Below, piece by piece: positions 61,901 through 64,000 of a stretch of DNA of 64,000 nucleotides. Within the stretch, counting starts at the first letter, position 1, and every line of letters begins with the position of its first letter. This DNA is from Morchella semilibera. Taxonomy: Eukaryota; Ascomycota; Pezizomycetes; Pezizales; Morchellaceae. The notes under the pieces were generated by a model. It saw only the letters and a program-made list of their open reading frames with translations, did no database searches and had not been told where the DNA came from. The stretch is taken from the NCBI GenBank assembly GCA_009192285.1, contig CM018605.1, positions 2,335,247 through 2,399,246 on the forward strand. The letters run 5' to 3'. A program made the translations under genes and the position numbers.

Positions 61901-64000
61901 AGAGAAGGATGATACACTCCCAATTCTTTTGTGACCGCCCGGGAAAGCAGGAGAGCGGGGCTTTTCCATACTAGTTCGACTTCCTAGTTCGCTCTCGCCG
62001 TCACTAAGCTTACACATTGCAGAAAGAATAGCTATAAAGGCATCATCAGGAAAGTCGCGAGTCGCCTCAAACATTCTCCCTGCTGCGTATTCAACGGCAG
62101 CAAGCTCAGGGCCGACATTAGTCATGAGGGTTCCCTGCTGCTCTGACTTCGCTGAGTCTGTTCTTGATAACCCCCTCCCGGTGTTGAAAGTGATATCTGG
62201 CGCCCGCTCTTTCTCGAAGAAGCAAAGAGAACATAATCTGCACCCTGAAGGGTCTCAAGGAGGATGCTCCAGCTGTTTTCCAGGGTTGGCCCAAGGGCAA
62301 TGCCAAGGTTTAGCAATGCCCGGAGGCATAGTAAGTTCCGACTATTAAGTCCAACTGCAGTCTCTTCCCTCAGACCAGGACTAGGAGCTCCACGCTCAGC
62401 ATCAACACTGAGCAAGCCCTTTGACATGGCGGTGCTGCCACCGCTACCGTCCATGTTGGCGGAAATAACATTACTCGGCACTGCCGCTTTCCCTAGCGTT
62501 GTCAAGAAAGCATCTCTCGGTGTTGTGAGTCGCAGTAATCCAGCCACATGCGTAAATTTCTGAAAGCTCCTTACGAGCCCATGGTAAAACTCATTATCTA
62601 AAGTCGCATACAAGAAAGTAGAACAAGCTGCCAGCACTGCTGGCCAACAAGCTTCCACTATTTCAGCAGAAATAGTAATTTGTCCCGCCAAAGGATGGTC
62701 CTCGAGTGTGAGTGGGTTAATGGGGATGCGATGTACTCTTGGGGGTGGTTTGCGTTTCAGTACCGCGCCCTTTGTTGCTGCCGGGCTCGGAGTTCTCGGC
62801 GATTCGGCTGGATCACTATCGCTCCCAGGGGCCACCGCGAGAGATACAGTGCCAGTTCGAAGCATGCCTCGACCCCGCCGCTTGGAACCTCCGTTTTTAC
62901 TTCGCCGCCGGGGACAGTGAGAGGGAGGATAAACTTTGCGAGTCCCTCGCAGAATAGATTGACACAAGTCAAGCCAAGGCAATAGACATAACTCTCTGGC
63001 ATGGCCGGTGGCTCACTTTTATCAAGTTGATCAATACACGGGACTCTAACTAAACTCCACTGTGTACTCAATCCCGCAACCTGGATTTCCCCAAGACCAA
63101 CTGCACCACCGATAATGCCAGCAACTCCGCTGGCTTCTAAAGCTGCCTGCTCGGAGGTGAGATCTTTAAGCGCCTGTGCGCCAACTGGGACTGTAGATTG
63201 TGAACCTAGGCCTATGATGCTAGGCCGCTCAGTTGCAAGACGCGTGAGCGCGCCCATCAACTCTTTCATGATAGGTTTGCGTCCCTCCACGGCATCATAA
63301 GTAGCGAATATTTTACGGACAAGGGTGGGCTCTGAGCATATCCCGCGGAAGACTTCCATACAGAGGGCACGTTTCCAAGGTGCACTAGCGTCAGGGTCGA
63401 GCATCTGAGTGAGGAGGTCCAACGCGTCCTCGCATTCATGACTGAGGATACTGAGATGCCTTCTTAGAAGGATATAAAGCACCCTAGTAATTCTTACTGT
63501 TGTTGGGAAATTAAGCCTATCGGCTAAAGAACGAATAATGAGCGGTGAAACTCGTATCTTCAGGACATATGCCTGTTCTGGATGTGTTAGGAAGATATCC
63601 GGGTGATTGGTAAGTACTGATTCGATAAGTTCCAGTCCAAAGGGCTGTGGAAGAACATTAAAACGGAGAAATTGAGGACGATGACCTTCTGTGAGGAGGC
63701 AAAGATCATAGAAGACACGATATGCATCGAATGCTGCAGGGCGGAGGGGTATAAGGCCATCATCGCAAGGCGCTTCACCGACAGTATGAATATCGATTTC
63801 TTTTAAACGCTCATCTTCTGAGACTACTTTATCGAATATGCAAATTACAATTTGGGATAGTGCTAGAAAGCGATTAGCAATATTATCTAGAGGACGTACG
63901 ACACAACATACTTGCAGCGGCAGTATTATTAACGACTCCCATCTTGCTCCCCTGGAGAATTGAGCATATTAGCAGGGCTTCCCCAAGTAGATTTCCGTTC
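58948..64000 (-). CDS. MON2: Mon2 (Ysl2) family trafficking protein, 5' part cut by window edge
   Basis: Large peripheral Golgi/endosome protein related to BIG/Sec7 Arf-GEFs but lacking the Sec7 domain. It works with Dopey and Neo1 in endosome-Golgi transport. Exons in the window (minus strand): 64000-63912 (partial), 63862-61009, 60941-59505, 59447-59362, 59301-59181 and 59105-58948. The DCB-like start reads GEALLICSILQGSKMGVVNN; next are VLYILLRRHLSILSHECEDA, GLAKFILPLTVP, FQKFTHVAGLLRLTTPRDAF, then a long helical-repeat body (IQTLFRIFDTYGHQLGPQAW) and a C terminus ending LKEMGMAFGV. In the large exon the frame breaks twice by one base, at plus-strand GGGG 62910-62913 and CCCCC 62171-62175; both look like one base missing from a homopolymer. 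The true N terminus lies beyond 64000. Confidence 0.9.

Noticed and set aside
62880-62913. A 20-nt GT-AG 'intron' in MON2 that would restore the frame
   Set aside because: Similar 20-nt GT-AG solutions can be found at several of the frame breaks, far below known spliceosomal intron sizes; a one-base homopolymer error explains each site more simply and gives better family-like sequence.

Overview
The window is nuclear DNA of a filamentous ascomycete. Genes are compact and cut by many 50-100 nt GT-AG introns, often with a CTAAC/CTGAC-like branch site. They encode a typical Pezizomycotina set: a Zn2Cys6 factor, a HeLo-like/ankyrin protein, an SRA protein and an ArAE-type transporter. Long gene-free stretches rich in C/G and A/T homopolymers, and the high intron density, suggest an early-diverging lineage such as Pezizomycetes; this placement is inference.

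Layout. 2.3-5.3 kb holds a Zn2Cys6 transcription factor (+). 5.3-10.6 kb has no recognisable gene. 10.6-14.7 kb is a housekeeping block: riboflavin synthase (-), ribosomal protein eS26 (-) and eIF3m (+), the last two divergent. 16.6-19.2 kb has a PARG-like macrodomain hydrolase (+) followed by a HIT hydrolase (+), both GC-rich. 20.1-22.2 kb is a HeLo-like/ankyrin-repeat gene (-) with very similar repeats, preceded by foldback and MITE-like DNA. 23.6-24.3 kb hides a five-exon UEV (Mms2) gene (-). 25.9-30.6 kb encodes the polyadenylation subunit Cft1/CPSF160 (+). 32.8-34.4 kb is a MetE-like single-domain methyltransferase (+). 38.4-39.6 kb is a UMP-CMP kinase with a mitochondrial-type leader (+). 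40.8-42.6 kb is an SRA-YDG protein with a repetitive tail (+). 43.2-43.4 kb is a 66-residue twin CX9C protein resembling NDUFAF8 (+), with a GC-AG intron. 46.7-48.5 kb is a B-type cyclin (-). 51.9-55.7 kb is a large ArAE/Bre4-like membrane protein (+). 56.4-58.0 kb is Trm11 (+). 58.9 kb to the right edge is Mon2 (-), truncated at its N terminus by the window end.

Most genes are independent housekeeping genes, and I see no biosynthetic cluster, CRISPR array, tRNA, rRNA or intact transposon. The most notable points are: (i) the HeLo-like/ankyrin protein, an NLR-like architecture without a nucleotide-binding domain; (ii) 23 copies of the palindrome TACATGTA, all outside exons; (iii) a perfect 20-bp-arm hairpin and small TA-flanked inverted-repeat elements at 22-25.6 kb; (iv) five single-base frame breaks in conserved genes (cyclin B twice, Mon2 twice, eIF3m once), each at a short G or C run, which look like sequencing or assembly length errors rather than biology.

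Exon borders were set by eye from splice signals, reading-frame continuity and remembered family conservation. Every multi-exon model lying entirely within the window sums to a multiple of three.
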